A stretch of 64,000 nt of DNA from contig NZ_CADIKL010000035.1 in assembly GCF_902859945.1 (NCBI RefSeq), forward strand, positions 27,499 through 91,498, given 5' to 3'. Within the stretch, counting starts at the first letter, position 1, and each line of letters opens with the position of its first letter. Made by a program: the position numbers and the translations under genes. The DNA comes from Paraburkholderia caffeinitolerans (lineage in GTDB: Bacteria > Pseudomonadota > Gammaproteobacteria > Burkholderiales > Burkholderiaceae). Positions 44,709-53,280 of the stretch are shown piece after piece. The notes beneath the pieces are model-generated. The model did not search any database. It saw nothing but the letters and a program-made list of their open reading frames with translations, and was not told where the DNA came from.

Positions 44709-47700
44709 ATGAACAAGTCATATCGCTGTGTATGGAATGAGGCGCTGGGCGCCTGGGTTGCTGTATCCGAACTGGACAAGGCGCGCGGCAAGCGCAGCAA
44801 GTCGAAGCTCGTGCTTGCCGTCGCGACAGCCGTGCTGGGGGTCGGCCTGTTGGCCGCCGGCATGCAGCCGGCAGTGGCGGGTATCGGCGGTGCCAACGGC
44901 ACCTGGCAAGTCGTCGACGGAACAACGGGCTACACGTACCAGAACACGGTTTCGGCGGGCTTCAATGGCATCGCCATGGCCGGCGCGATTGACTGTGGCA
45001 TGCTCGCTCCCGCGGGCAGTTCGAGCGTGAACTCGATGATCTATGGTACGGATGCCAACTACACCGGCGGTCTGTACGGTTTCGGTGCGCAAACGACGGC
45101 GCAAAGCTATGGCCAGAACATCAACAAAGGGACGGGGCAGTCCAACGGTGTCAATACTTGGACCGGTGCACAGACACTGGGCAACGTAGGGGTCACCTCC
45201 GCTCAGGCGGCAACGCCGGGCGGCGCAGGCAACACGAGCGCATTTGGCCTTAACTCGGTCGCGATGGGTTGCGGCTCGCAGGCGCTGGGCATAGCGTCGA
45301 GTGCTTTCGGCTGGGGTGCGGTCGCCACGGGCACGGATGCAACGGCGTTCGGCATCAACTCGAGGGCCACGGGCAACGGTTCATTCGTGTTCGGCGCGTA
45401 TGCGACGGCCAGCGCGACGGACTCGATCGCCATGGGTGCACAGTCCAGCGTCGCTGCGACCTCCGGCATCGCCCTCGGCGCACAGTCCGCGGTAGCGGCC
45501 GGCGCGACATCGGGCATTGCTCTCGGCCGTTCGGCCACGGTGAGCGGCGCCTATGGCATTGCTCAGGGCGACAGCTCGGTGGCGGGCGCGATGGGCCAGA
45601 ACGTGGCGATCGGCTCGGCCGCCACGAATGCGAACAGCACGACCGCCGCGGGCGGCGCCGTGGCGATCGGCCGTGCGCAAAGCGCGACCGGCGACGGCGC
45701 AGTAGCGCTCGGTAGCGCCAACAAGGCGCTGGGCAACGGCGCAGTCGCGCTCGGTCTCACCACGACCGCCAACGGCGTCGGCGCGGTTGCGCTCGGCAGC
45801 ACCACGACGGCCGGCGCGACGAACGCCGTGGCGATCGGCCCGAACGCGAACGCCGCCTACGCGGACAGCGTGGCGATCGGCGCCAACAGCACGACCGGCG
45901 CGGCCGCCCCGACGGGCACCGGCTATGCCACCGGCACGGCTGCGCCCGTGGCCGAAGTCTCGGTCGGCAACGCGACCGAACTGCGCCGCGTGACCAACGT
46001 TGCGGACGGCGCCGCGCCGCAAGATGCGGTGACGGTCGCCCAACTGAGCACCAGCGACTCGAGCCTCTCGACGAGCGTCAGCTCGCTGTCGACCTCGGCA
46101 TCGACGGGCCTCAGCTCGCTCTCGACCGGTCTCTCGACGACCAACAGCAATCTCACGAACCTCTCCACGTCGGCATCGACGGGTCTGAGCTCGCTGTCGA
46201 CGGTCACCTCGACGGGCCTGTCCTCGCTCTCGACCGGTATTTCGACGACCAACGCCAATCTCGACAGCCTGTCCACCTCGGCTTCGACGGGCCTGAGCTC
46301 GCTCTCGACGGTCACCTCCACGGGTCTGTCGTCGCTGTCGACCGGCATTTCGACGACCAACGCCAATCTCGACAGCCTGTCCACCTCGGCTTCGACGGGC
46401 CTGAACTCGCTGTCGACCGGTCTTTCGACCACCAACAACAATGTCGCGAGCCTCTCGAGCGGCGTGGAGTCGCTGTCCACGAGCATCGACACGACCAACA
46501 GCAGCCTGCAGAGCCTGTCGACGGCCAGCGCGGCCAGCACCGGCAACTTCGATTCGCTGTCGACGGCGCTGGACGAGCTGTCCTCGTCGTCCTCGACCAG
46601 CATTAGCTCGCTGTCCACCTCGACCTCGACGAGCGTCAACACGCTTTCGACTTCGACCTCGACCGGCCTGAGCTCGCTGTCGACCGGCCTCTCGACCACC
46701 GATAGCAACGTTACGAGCCTCTCGACCTCGACTTCGACGAGCGCAAGCTCGCTGTCGACCGCGATCGACACGCTCTCGACCTCGTCCTCGACGGGCCTGA
46801 GCTCGCTCTCGACGGGTCTGTCGACCACCGACAGCAACCTCACGAGCCTATCTACGTCGACCTCGACGGGCACGAGTTCGCTGTCGACCGCGATCGACAA
46901 TCTCTCGACTTCGGCTTCGACGGGTCTCAGCTCGCTCTCGACCACGACGTCGACGGGGCTGTCGTCGCTCTCGACGGGTCTCTCGACCACCGATAGCAAC
47001 GTGGCCAGCCTCTCCTCGTCGACCTCGACGAGCGCCAGCTCGCTCTCGACCAGCATCGACACGCTGTCGACTTCGGCTTCGACGGGCCTGAGCACGCTGT
47101 CGACCGTGACGTCGACGGGTCTGTCCTCGCTCTCGACGGGTCTCTCGACCACCGACAGCAACGTGGCCAGCCTCTCCACGGGCGTCGACTCGCTGTCCAC
47201 GTCGACCTCGACGAGCGCCAGCTTGCTTTCGACCAGCATCGATACGCTGTCGACTTCGGCTTCGACGGGCCTCAGCTCGCTCTCGACGGGTCTGTCGACC
47301 ACCGACAGCAATGTGGCCAGCCTCTCCACGTCGGCCTCGACGAGCGCCAGTTCGCTGTCGACCAGCATCGACACGCTCTCGACTTCCGCCTCGACGGGTC
47401 TGAGCTCGCTGTCGACCGTGACGTCGACGGGTCTGTCCTCGCTCTCGACGGGTCTGTCGACCACCGACAGCAATGTGGCCAGCCTCTCCACGTCGGCCTC
47501 GACGAGCATCGACACGCTGTCGACCTCGGCTTCGACGGGCCTCAGCTCGCTGTCGACCGGTTTGTCGACCACCAATAGCAATCTCGCGAGCCTCTCCACG
47601 GGCGTCGATTCGCTGTCGACTTCGGCTTCGACTAGCGCCAGCTCACTCTCGACGGGTATCGACACGCTGTCGACCTCCACCTCGACGGGCCTCAGCTCGC

Positions 47701-50081
47701 TTTCGACCGGCATCGACACGCTCTCGACTTCGGCTTCGACGGGCCTGAGCTCGCTGTCGACCGTGACGTCCACGGGTCTGTCCTCGCTGTCGACCGGTCT
47801 GTCGACCACCGACAGCAACCTGTCCAGCCTCTCGACGGGCGTCGATACGCTGTCGACTTCGACCTCGACGGGCCTCAGCTCGCTGTCGACCGGCATGGAC
47901 TCGCTGTCGACCTCGGCGTCCACGGGCCTGAGCTCGCTCTCGACCGTGACCTCCACGGGTCTGTCGTCGCTGTCGACGGGTCTTTCGACCACCGACAGCA
48001 ACCTGTCCAGCCTCTCGACGGGCGTCGACTCGCTGTCCACGTCGGCTTCCACGAGCGCTGCGTCGCTCTCGACCAGCGTCGATACGCTGTCGACCTCGGC
48101 ATCGACGGGCCTCAGCTCGCTGTCGACCGTGACCTCGACGGGTCTGTCGTCGCTGTCGACCGGTCTTTCGACCACCGATAGCAACCTGGCCAGCCTCTCG
48201 ACGGGCGTCGACTCGCTGTCCACGTCGGCTTCCACGAGCGCTGCGTCGCTCTCGACCAGCGTCGATACGCTGTCGACCTCGGCCTCGACGGGCTTGAGCT
48301 CGCTCTCGACGGTGACCTCAACGGGTCTCTCGTCGCTGTCGACTGGCCTCGATACGACCAACAGCATGCTCGACTCGCTCTCGACTTCGACGTCCACGGG
48401 CTACCTGGATCTGTCGACGGGTCTCTCGTCGCTGTCCACGCTGACTTCGACCAGCGTGAGCTCGCTGTCCACGGGGGTGGTGTCGCTCTCGACCGGGATG
48501 GTTTCGCTGTCGACCGTCGTGATCTCGCTGTCGACCTCGACGTCCACCAGCGTCGCTTCGCTCTCGACCGGCATTGACACGACGAACACGAACCTGAACA
48601 CGTTGTCGACGTCGACCTCGTCGAGCGTCGCTTCGCTCTCGACCGGCATCGATACGACCAACAGCAACCTGCATTCGCTGTCGACGTCGACTTCTTCGAG
48701 CGTTGCTTCGCTGTCGACGGGTGTCGAGTCGCTGTCGTCGTCCACGTCGTCCAGCGTCGCCTCGCTGTCGACCGGCATCGACACGACCAACAGCAACCTG
48801 CATTCGCTGTCGACGTCCACGTCGTCGAGCGTTGCCTCGCTGTCGACCGGCATCGACACGACCAACAGCAACCTGAACTCGCTGTCGACGTCGACTTCGT
48901 CCAGCGTCGCCTCGCTGTCGACCGGCATCGACACGACCAACAGCAACCTGAATTCGCTGTCGACGTCGACTTCGTCAAGCGTGGCCTCGCTGTCGACCGG
49001 CATCGATACGACCAACACCAACCTGAACTCGTTGTCGACGGCCACCGCTGCGGGCTTCACCTCGATGTCCACGAGCATCGATGCGACCAATGCGAGCCTG
49101 CAGAGCCTCTCGACGGCGGCTTCGAGCAGTTCCGGCGGCGTCAGCTCGCTGTCGTCGACGGTGACGGATCTGTCCACCTCGACCTCGACGGGCATGTCCT
49201 CGCTGTCGACCGGTCTCTCGACGGTCAGCTCGCAGGTGAGCTCGCTGTCGACCTCGATTGCACCGGTGGTCAAGATGGTGGACGCCGCGAATGCCGCGGG
49301 CAATGCCTTCATGGGCACGCTGGCCGGCGGCATGAACAACGACGGTTCCGTGCAGACGCGCGGCGCAACGGGCGGTGCGATCCAGAACGCCAGTGCACAA
49401 AACTGCTCGTCGGTGAACGGCGTGGATGCAACGGGTTCGGGTCTGTGCGTGACCGCCAACGGCGAAGGTGCAACGGCTTACGGCTCGAGCGCCAACGCAA
49501 CCGGCGACAACTCGACGGCCATGGGCTACCGCGCCACGACGGCGAACGCGAACACCGTGGCAGTCGGCGCGGGTTCGATCGCCGCGGGCCAAAACGGCAC
49601 AGCAGTGGGCGTGAACTCGCGGGCTTCGGGTGCGGGTTCGGTTGCGGTGGGCTACGGCGCCTCGGCGCCGGGCGCCAACTCGGTGGCCATCGGCCAGGGC
49701 TCGGTCGCTGACCAGGACAACACCGTCTCGTTCGGTGCGCAGGGCACGGAGCGACGCCTCACCAATATCGCGGCGGGCGTTGCGCCGACCGATGCGGCAA
49801 CCGTCTCGCAGCTCGGCAGCGTGCAGAGCAACGTGAACAACGTGGCACGCACGGCATACGCCGGCACCGCGCTCGCCATGGCCATGAGCGGCACGTATCT
49901 GCCGTCGCTCAACGCCGGTGAGAAGACGGTGGGTGTGGGCTTTGGTTCGTACCAGGGCTACAGCGCGGTTGCGGTGAACTTCAAGGGCTTGTCGGGCAAC
50001 GGCCACTGGGGCTACGGGGCCGGTGTCTCGACGACGGGCCATGATGTGGGCGTGAACGCAGGGGTGGGCTGGAAGTGGTAA
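44709..50081 (+). CDS. Giant Ser/Thr-rich trimeric autotransporter adhesin (YadA-like)
   Basis: A 1790-residue type Vc secreted adhesin. The extended signal region MNKSYRCVWNEALGAWVAVSE is the ESPR form, with a hydrophobic core and a likely cleavage near residue 57. A YadA-type head with Hep_Hag repeats (SVAMGxGSxA, AFGxNSxATG) covers about residues 175-410. A neck (VGNATELRRVTNVADGAAPQDAVTVAQL) is near 418-447. A stalk of about 1070 residues (446-1517) consists almost only of S, T, L, G, N, D and A in SLSTSxSTGLSSLST units with 11-residue spacing of leucines. A second small head is near 1560-1670, neck 2 near 1675-1706, and the four-strand barrel anchor ends GVNAGVGWKW. Four cysteines in the heads are unusual for this class. 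It should adhere to surfaces or host cells. Confidence 0.93.
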   Translation: MNKSYRCVWNEALGAWVAVSELDKARGKRSKSKLVLAVATAVLGVGLLAAGMQPAVAGIGGANGTWQVVDGTTGYTYQNTVSAGFNGIAMAGAIDCGMLAPAGSSSVNSMIYGTDANYTGGLYGFGAQTTAQSYGQNINKGTGQSNGVNTWTGAQTLGNVGVTSAQAATPGGAGNTSAFGLNSVAMGCGSQALGIASSAFGWGAVATGTDATAFGINSRATGNGSFVFGAYATASATDSIAMGAQSSVAATSGIALGAQSAVAAGATSGIALGRSATVSGAYGIAQGDSSVAGAMGQNVAIGSAATNANSTTAAGGAVAIGRAQSATGDGAVALGSANKALGNGAVALGLTTTANGVGAVALGSTTTAGATNAVAIGPNANAAYADSVAIGANSTTGAAAPTGTGYATGTAAPVAEVSVGNATELRRVTNVADGAAPQDAVTVAQLSTSDSSLSTSVSSLSTSASTGLSSLSTGLSTTNSNLTNLSTSASTGLSSLSTVTSTGLSSLSTGISTTNANLDSLSTSASTGLSSLSTVTSTGLSSLSTGISTTNANLDSLSTSASTGLNSLSTGLSTTNNNVASLSSGVESLSTSIDTTNSSLQSLSTASAASTGNFDSLSTALDELSSSSSTSISSLSTSTSTSVNTLSTSTSTGLSSLSTGLSTTDSNVTSLSTSTSTSASSLSTAIDTLSTSSSTGLSSLSTGLSTTDSNLTSLSTSTSTGTSSLSTAIDNLSTSASTGLSSLSTTTSTGLSSLSTGLSTTDSNVASLSSSTSTSASSLSTSIDTLSTSASTGLSTLSTVTSTGLSSLSTGLSTTDSNVASLSTGVDSLSTSTSTSASLLSTSIDTLSTSASTGLSSLSTGLSTTDSNVASLSTSASTSASSLSTSIDTLSTSASTGLSSLSTVTSTGLSSLSTGLSTTDSNVASLSTSASTSIDTLSTSASTGLSSLSTGLSTTNSNLASLSTGVDSLSTSASTSASSLSTGIDTLSTSTSTGLSSLSTGIDTLSTSASTGLSSLSTVTSTGLSSLSTGLSTTDSNLSSLSTGVDTLSTSTSTGLSSLSTGMDSLSTSASTGLSSLSTVTSTGLSSLSTGLSTTDSNLSSLSTGVDSLSTSASTSAASLSTSVDTLSTSASTGLSSLSTVTSTGLSSLSTGLSTTDSNLASLSTGVDSLSTSASTSAASLSTSVDTLSTSASTGLSSLSTVTSTGLSSLSTGLDTTNSMLDSLSTSTSTGYLDLSTGLSSLSTLTSTSVSSLSTGVVSLSTGMVSLSTVVISLSTSTSTSVASLSTGIDTTNTNLNTLSTSTSSSVASLSTGIDTTNSNLHSLSTSTSSSVASLSTGVESLSSSTSSSVASLSTGIDTTNSNLHSLSTSTSSSVASLSTGIDTTNSNLNSLSTSTSSSVASLSTGIDTTNSNLNSLSTSTSSSVASLSTGIDTTNTNLNSLSTATAAGFTSMSTSIDATNASLQSLSTAASSSSGGVSSLSSTVTDLSTSTSTGMSSLSTGLSTVSSQVSSLSTSIAPVVKMVDAANAAGNAFMGTLAGGMNNDGSVQTRGATGGAIQNASAQNCSSVNGVDATGSGLCVTANGEGATAYGSSANATGDNSTAMGYRATTANANTVAVGAGSIAAGQNGTAVGVNSRASGAGSVAVGYGASAPGANSVAIGQGSVADQDNTVSFGAQGTERRLTNIAAGVAPTDAATVSQLGSVQSNVNNVARTAYAGTALAMAMSGTYLPSLNAGEKTVGVGFGSYQGYSAVAVNFKGLSGNGHWGYGAGVSTTGHDVGVNAGVGWKW
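48008..48373 (+). repeat. 183-bp tandem duplication inside the adhesin stalk
   Basis: Two tandem copies offset by exactly 183 bp (61 codons), first at about 48008-48190, second at about 48191-48373. At least 92 bp at the start of the copies are identical, which indicates a recent in-frame duplication. Confidence 0.7.
48567..49070 (+). repeat. 75-bp (25-residue) tandem repeats in the adhesin stalk
   Basis: ACCGGCAT(C/T)GA-like start points recur at 48567, 48642, 48771, 48846, 48921 and 48996, i.e. every 75 bp with one 54-bp insertion after the second. Each encodes SLSTGIDTTNSNL(N/H)SLSTSTSSSVA. It corresponds to residues about 1286-1453. Confidence 0.85.
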
Positions 50082-50134
50082 GCCAGCAGCAGGAGAAGTA
50101 GAAATAAAAAGAGCAGTAGCAGTGCGGTGAACCA

Positions 50135-50166
50135 CGGGCGGCCGGCAACGGTCGCCCGTTTTTTTT
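50135..50166 (+). terminator. Rho-independent terminator of the adhesin gene
   Basis: CGGGCGGCCG (50135-50144) and CGGTCGCCCG (50149-50158), one G-T pair, loop GCAA, followed by eight T (50159-50166), 53 bp after the adhesin stop. A classic intrinsic terminator. Confidence 0.9.
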
Positions 50167-50298
50167 CACGACTGCATTGCGCGACCGGAAACGGTTCCAT
50201 CCGGCCAGCCAATCCCGACCTTATTGTTCGTATGCGGCAGTGCAGCAACGTTCAGGTATGCTGTCGGCTCAATTAAAATTTCCATTCGAGAGACGAGC

Positions 50299-51063
50299 AT
50301 GCGGCGTGTCGTATTCAATCAGAAAGGTGGCGTGGGGAAGTCGACGATCGTTTGCAATCTTGCGGCCATTAGCGCCAGCGAAGGGCTGAGAACGCTGGTC
50401 ATCGATCTGGATGCGCAGGCGAACTCGACCCAGTACCTGCTGGGCGCGCAAGCTGGCGAGGCGCGCTCCACCGTCGCGGACTTCTTTGAAACCGCGTTGA
50501 CGTTCAGCTTTAAACCCGTCGATGTGACGTCGTTTATTCATCCGACACCGTTTGAGAACCTCGACATCATGCCCGGTCATGCCGACCTGGATACGCTGCA
50601 CGGCAAACTGGAATCGCGCTACAAGATCTACAAGCTGCGCGATGCGCTCAACGAACTCGACATGTATGACGCGGTGTATATCGACACCCCGCCGGCATTG
50701 AACTTCTACACCCGCGCCGCGCTGATCGCCGTCGAGCGTTGCCTGATTCCGTTCGACTGCGACGACTTCTCCCGGCGCGCGCTTTACACGCTGCTCGAAA
50801 ACGTGAAGGAGATCCAGCAGGATCACAACGCCGCGCTGGAGGTGGAGGGGATCGTCATCAACCAGTTTCAGCCGCGTGCGAGCCTGCCTCAAAAGCTGGT
50901 CGACGAGTTGATTGGCGAGGGTTTGCCGGTGCTGGCTTCGCGGTTGTCCTCGTCGGTGAAGATCCGCGAATCGCATCAGCAAGCGACTCCCGTGGTTCAC
51001 CTCGACCCAGGCCACAAACTCGCGCGTGAATATCGCGCCTTGCATCAGGAACTGACGCAATAG
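50299..51063 (+). CDS. Orphan ParA/MinD-type ATPase
   Basis: A 254-residue deviant-Walker ATPase: MRRVVFNQKGGVGKST (KGGVGKST Walker A, residues 10-17), LVIDLDAQAN, and Walker B YIDTPPALN. Family members position plasmids, chromosomes or protein clusters. No parB, parS or plasmid genes are nearby. It lies 218 bp after the adhesin and is followed by its own hairpin. Placement beside the adhesin suggests it may localise the adhesin at a cell pole or couple its production to cell position; this is inference only. A second start further upstream (50224) has no ribosome site. Confidence 0.88.
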   Translation: MRRVVFNQKGGVGKSTIVCNLAAISASEGLRTLVIDLDAQANSTQYLLGAQAGEARSTVADFFETALTFSFKPVDVTSFIHPTPFENLDIMPGHADLDTLHGKLESRYKIYKLRDALNELDMYDAVYIDTPPALNFYTRAALIAVERCLIPFDCDDFSRRALYTLLENVKEIQQDHNAALEVEGIVINQFQPRASLPQKLVDELIGEGLPVLASRLSSSVKIRESHQQATPVVHLDPGHKLAREYRALHQELTQ

Positions 51064-51104
51064 CTGTACCTTCCGGGGGACTCGCTGTCCCAGTAGGGCA
51101 GGAA

Positions 51105-51136
51105 ACGACGGGCGGCCAGCAACGGCCGCCCGTCGT
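51105..51136. terminator. Perfect 13-bp stem hairpin after parA
   Basis: ACGACGGGCGGCC (51105-51117) and its exact complement (51124-51136) around AGCAAC, 42 bp after the parA stop. The core ACGGGCGGCC-xGCAAC-GGxCGCCCGT is nearly the same as the adhesin terminator, as if duplicated. Convergent LysR gene ends at 51201, so it may serve both strands. Confidence 0.7.
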
Positions 51137-51200
51137 CATTTCTCGCGCGCCGCACGGTGGCCGCATCAGCCGGCTCTGAGCAGGCACTGGGTACGTGCCA

Positions 51201-52094
51201 TTAATTCCTGTCGGCGAATTCCGCAAGCGCCAAGGGTAGTTGTGCCTGGCAAAAGTCGAGATAAGCACGGACTATAGCGGATGGATGGCGATGCGAAGGG
51301 TAGAGCAGGCTCAGTTCCTGTCCGGGCAACGGATGCTCGGGCAACAGCGCCACCAGCTGATTGCGCCGAATGGCATCCGCGGCCAGGAAGGGGGGGAGTT
51401 CCGTGATGACGTCCCCGGCAAGCGCCCGGTGGCGCAGGTGCGCATAGTCATTGATGGCCAGCACGGGCTCGGGACGGTGCTCGAATGCCCCGAGGCGCCA
51501 CGCGGGCACGGCGCCCGAGCCCCGGCTCCACACCGCGCAGGGGAAGCGATGCAGGGCTTGCGGCGAGTCCGGCGTGCCTAGCCGCGCCACCAGGGCCGGG
51601 CTGGCGACCAGCACATGACGGTAAGACAGGATGCGCCGCGCGATCATGGTCTCGTGTGCGATGGCGCCAACGCGCAGCGCAACGTCGATGCCATCCTCGA
51701 TGAGGTCGACGCGCCGGTCGGTTGTGAAGATCCGCAGATGAACGTCCGGGCACCGGAGCTGAAACACCGCAAGCAGATCCCACCAGGGCTCGAAAGTCGG
51801 CGGGAGCGACAGCCGCAGTTGGCCCTTGAGACGTGTCTGATCGCTCTTGATGGCCTGCTCCGCGTCGCGCAGCGCCTCGATGCCGCGGCTGACGTGCTCA
51901 TACAGGCTCGTTCCCGCATCCGTGAGCCGGGTGCCTCGCACGGACCGCTCGAACAGTTGCACATTCAACTGCCGCTCCAGTTCGCGAAGCCTCCGGCTGA
52001 GCGTCGGCAACGGCACGTTCAGCCGCCTGGCGGCGGCGGACAGGCTGCCGGACTGCACGGCGCCAACGAACATATTCACGGCGTTCAGGTCCAT
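51201..52094 (-). CDS. LysR-family transcriptional regulator
   Basis: A 297-residue LysR regulator. The N-terminal helix-turn-helix is MDLNAVNMFVGAVQSGSLSAAARRLNVPLPTLSRRLRELERQL in part, followed by the effector-binding domain (VDLIEDGIDVALRVGAIAHETMIARRIL in part). ATG 52094 is chosen; a TTG at 52106 is the only longer option. It is divergent from the quinone oxidoreductase gene (125 bp), which it probably regulates, as usual for this family. The inducer is unknown. Confidence 0.9.
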   Translation of the reverse strand: MDLNAVNMFVGAVQSGSLSAAARRLNVPLPTLSRRLRELERQLNVQLFERSVRGTRLTDAGTSLYEHVSRGIEALRDAEQAIKSDQTRLKGQLRLSLPPTFEPWWDLLAVFQLRCPDVHLRIFTTDRRVDLIEDGIDVALRVGAIAHETMIARRILSYRHVLVASPALVARLGTPDSPQALHRFPCAVWSRGSGAVPAWRLGAFEHRPEPVLAINDYAHLRHRALAGDVITELPPFLAADAIRRNQLVALLPEHPLPGQELSLLYPSHRHPSAIVRAYLDFCQAQLPLALAEFADRN

Positions 52095-52219
52095 TCTGAT
52101 TCTCAAATTTGAGAGGGTTGATGTCAGAAACAGCTATTTTATTTCATGGATGGTTATCCCAAACTGTTTCCGTGGGCAGTCAATCGGGCGGCCCCAAGTC
52201 CAGGAAAAGGAGATTCACC

Positions 52220-53206
52220 ATGAAAGCTTATGTGATCGAACAGGCGGGCGGCCCTGAGGTTCTGCGGATGCAGGATATTGCGTCGCCCGAGCCGGGCGCG
52301 GACGAAGTGCGGATTCGCGTGCGTGCTTTCGGTCTCAATCGTGCCGAGGTTTATCGGCGTGCCGGCAAGTTCGGGCCGATCTCCGGGCAGGTCGTTCCGG
52401 GCATCGAGGCCGTCGGCGAGGTCATCCACGACCCGGCCGGCACGTTTCGCACCGGGGAGCGCGTGGTGACCGCAATGGGCGGCATGCAGTTCAGCCGCAA
52501 CGGCAGCTATGCCGAGCAGGTCACCGTGCTGCGCAATAACGTGATGTCGATGGATGGCACCACGCTGTCCTGGGAGGATCTAGCCTCGCTGCCCGAAGCC
52601 TATCTGACCGTCTGGGGGGCGCTGGATAAGAGTCTTGCCATAGAGAAGGGCCAGACGCTGCTGGTCCGCGGCGCCACCGCTTCGGTCGGACTCGCGGCCG
52701 TGGCCTATGCGAAGGCTAGCGGACTGCGGGTCATCGCAACGACGCGCTCGCCGGAAAACCAGCGACGGCTTACGCGGATGGGAGCCGATGAAGTCGTCAT
52801 CGATGGCGGCGAGGTGGCTCAAGCGGTGCGCGAAATCGCGCCCGACGGCGTCGACTCGGTCCTCGAGGTAGTGGGTGCGGCCACGGTGCGCGATTCGCTC
52901 AAGACGCTGCGCCCATTCGGCAAGGTCTCGGTTATCGGGCTGCTCGGCGGATCGCCGGTGATCGATCAGCTGCACCTGATGCAGGATTTGCCCGCCGCTA
53001 CCTGGTTGAATTTCTTCCCGAGCGGTCTGCTCGGCACGCCCGCCATGCCGCTGGCCGAATCGCCACTGCCGTGGATCGCGCAGGAACTCGCTGCCGGACG
53101 GATGCCCTCGTTGCGCAGCGAGACCTTCGACTTCGATGACGTTCGCCGTGCGCACAGCCTGATGGAAAGCAATCACGCCCTGGGCAAGCTGGTCGTCCGG
53201 GTTTGA
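52220..53206 (+). CDS. Zinc-independent quinone/alcohol oxidoreductase (MDR family)
   Basis: A 328-residue medium-chain reductase with AAGGAGA ribosome site before ATG 52220. Sequence MKAYVIEQAGGPEVLRMQD, the N-domain VRAFGLNRAEVYRRAGKFG, and the cofactor loop VRGATASVGLAAVAYAKASG are those of quinone oxidoreductases (NADPH). No Cys/His zinc ligands are visible at the catalytic or structural sites. It is divergent from the LysR gene and likely its target; a role in reducing quinones or unsaturated carbonyls is the family precedent. Confidence 0.88.
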   Translation: MKAYVIEQAGGPEVLRMQDIASPEPGADEVRIRVRAFGLNRAEVYRRAGKFGPISGQVVPGIEAVGEVIHDPAGTFRTGERVVTAMGGMQFSRNGSYAEQVTVLRNNVMSMDGTTLSWEDLASLPEAYLTVWGALDKSLAIEKGQTLLVRGATASVGLAAVAYAKASGLRVIATTRSPENQRRLTRMGADEVVIDGGEVAQAVREIAPDGVDSVLEVVGAATVRDSLKTLRPFGKVSVIGLLGGSPVIDQLHLMQDLPAATWLNFFPSGLLGTPAMPLAESPLPWIAQELAAGRMPSLRSETFDFDDVRRAHSLMESNHALGKLVVRV

Positions 53207-53230
53207 ACCATGTTGCAAGGAGGGGAAAAT

Positions 53231-53257
53231 GGCGATGCGCTCACGCAGCGCATCGCC
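53231..53257. terminator. Hairpin terminator between convergent units
   Basis: GGCGATGCGCT (53231-53241) and AGCGCATCGCC (53247-53257) form a perfect 11-bp stem with loop CACGC between convergent stops (53206 and 53281). On the minus strand it is followed by ATTTTCCCC, so it best fits termination of the anthranilate operon. Confidence 0.75.
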
Positions 53258-53280
53258 CCTTGCGGCATTTCAACGCGCGC

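Noticed and set aside
45923..48397. 824-codon open frame antisense to the adhesin stalk
   Set aside because: It is open only because the repeated serine/threonine codons on the other strand avoid stops in this frame; the product is a Val/Glu/Asp/Arg repeat mirror with no start site or domain. Same for 48401-49459 and 48112-48978.
48567..49070. Regular 75-bp repeats resembling a CRISPR-like array
   Set aside because: The repeats are coding, in frame, without unique spacers, and encode the adhesin stalk.
50299..51063. Plasmid or replicon partition locus (parA)
   Set aside because: No parB, parS-like repeats or replication gene nearby; surrounding genes are ordinary chromosomal genes.
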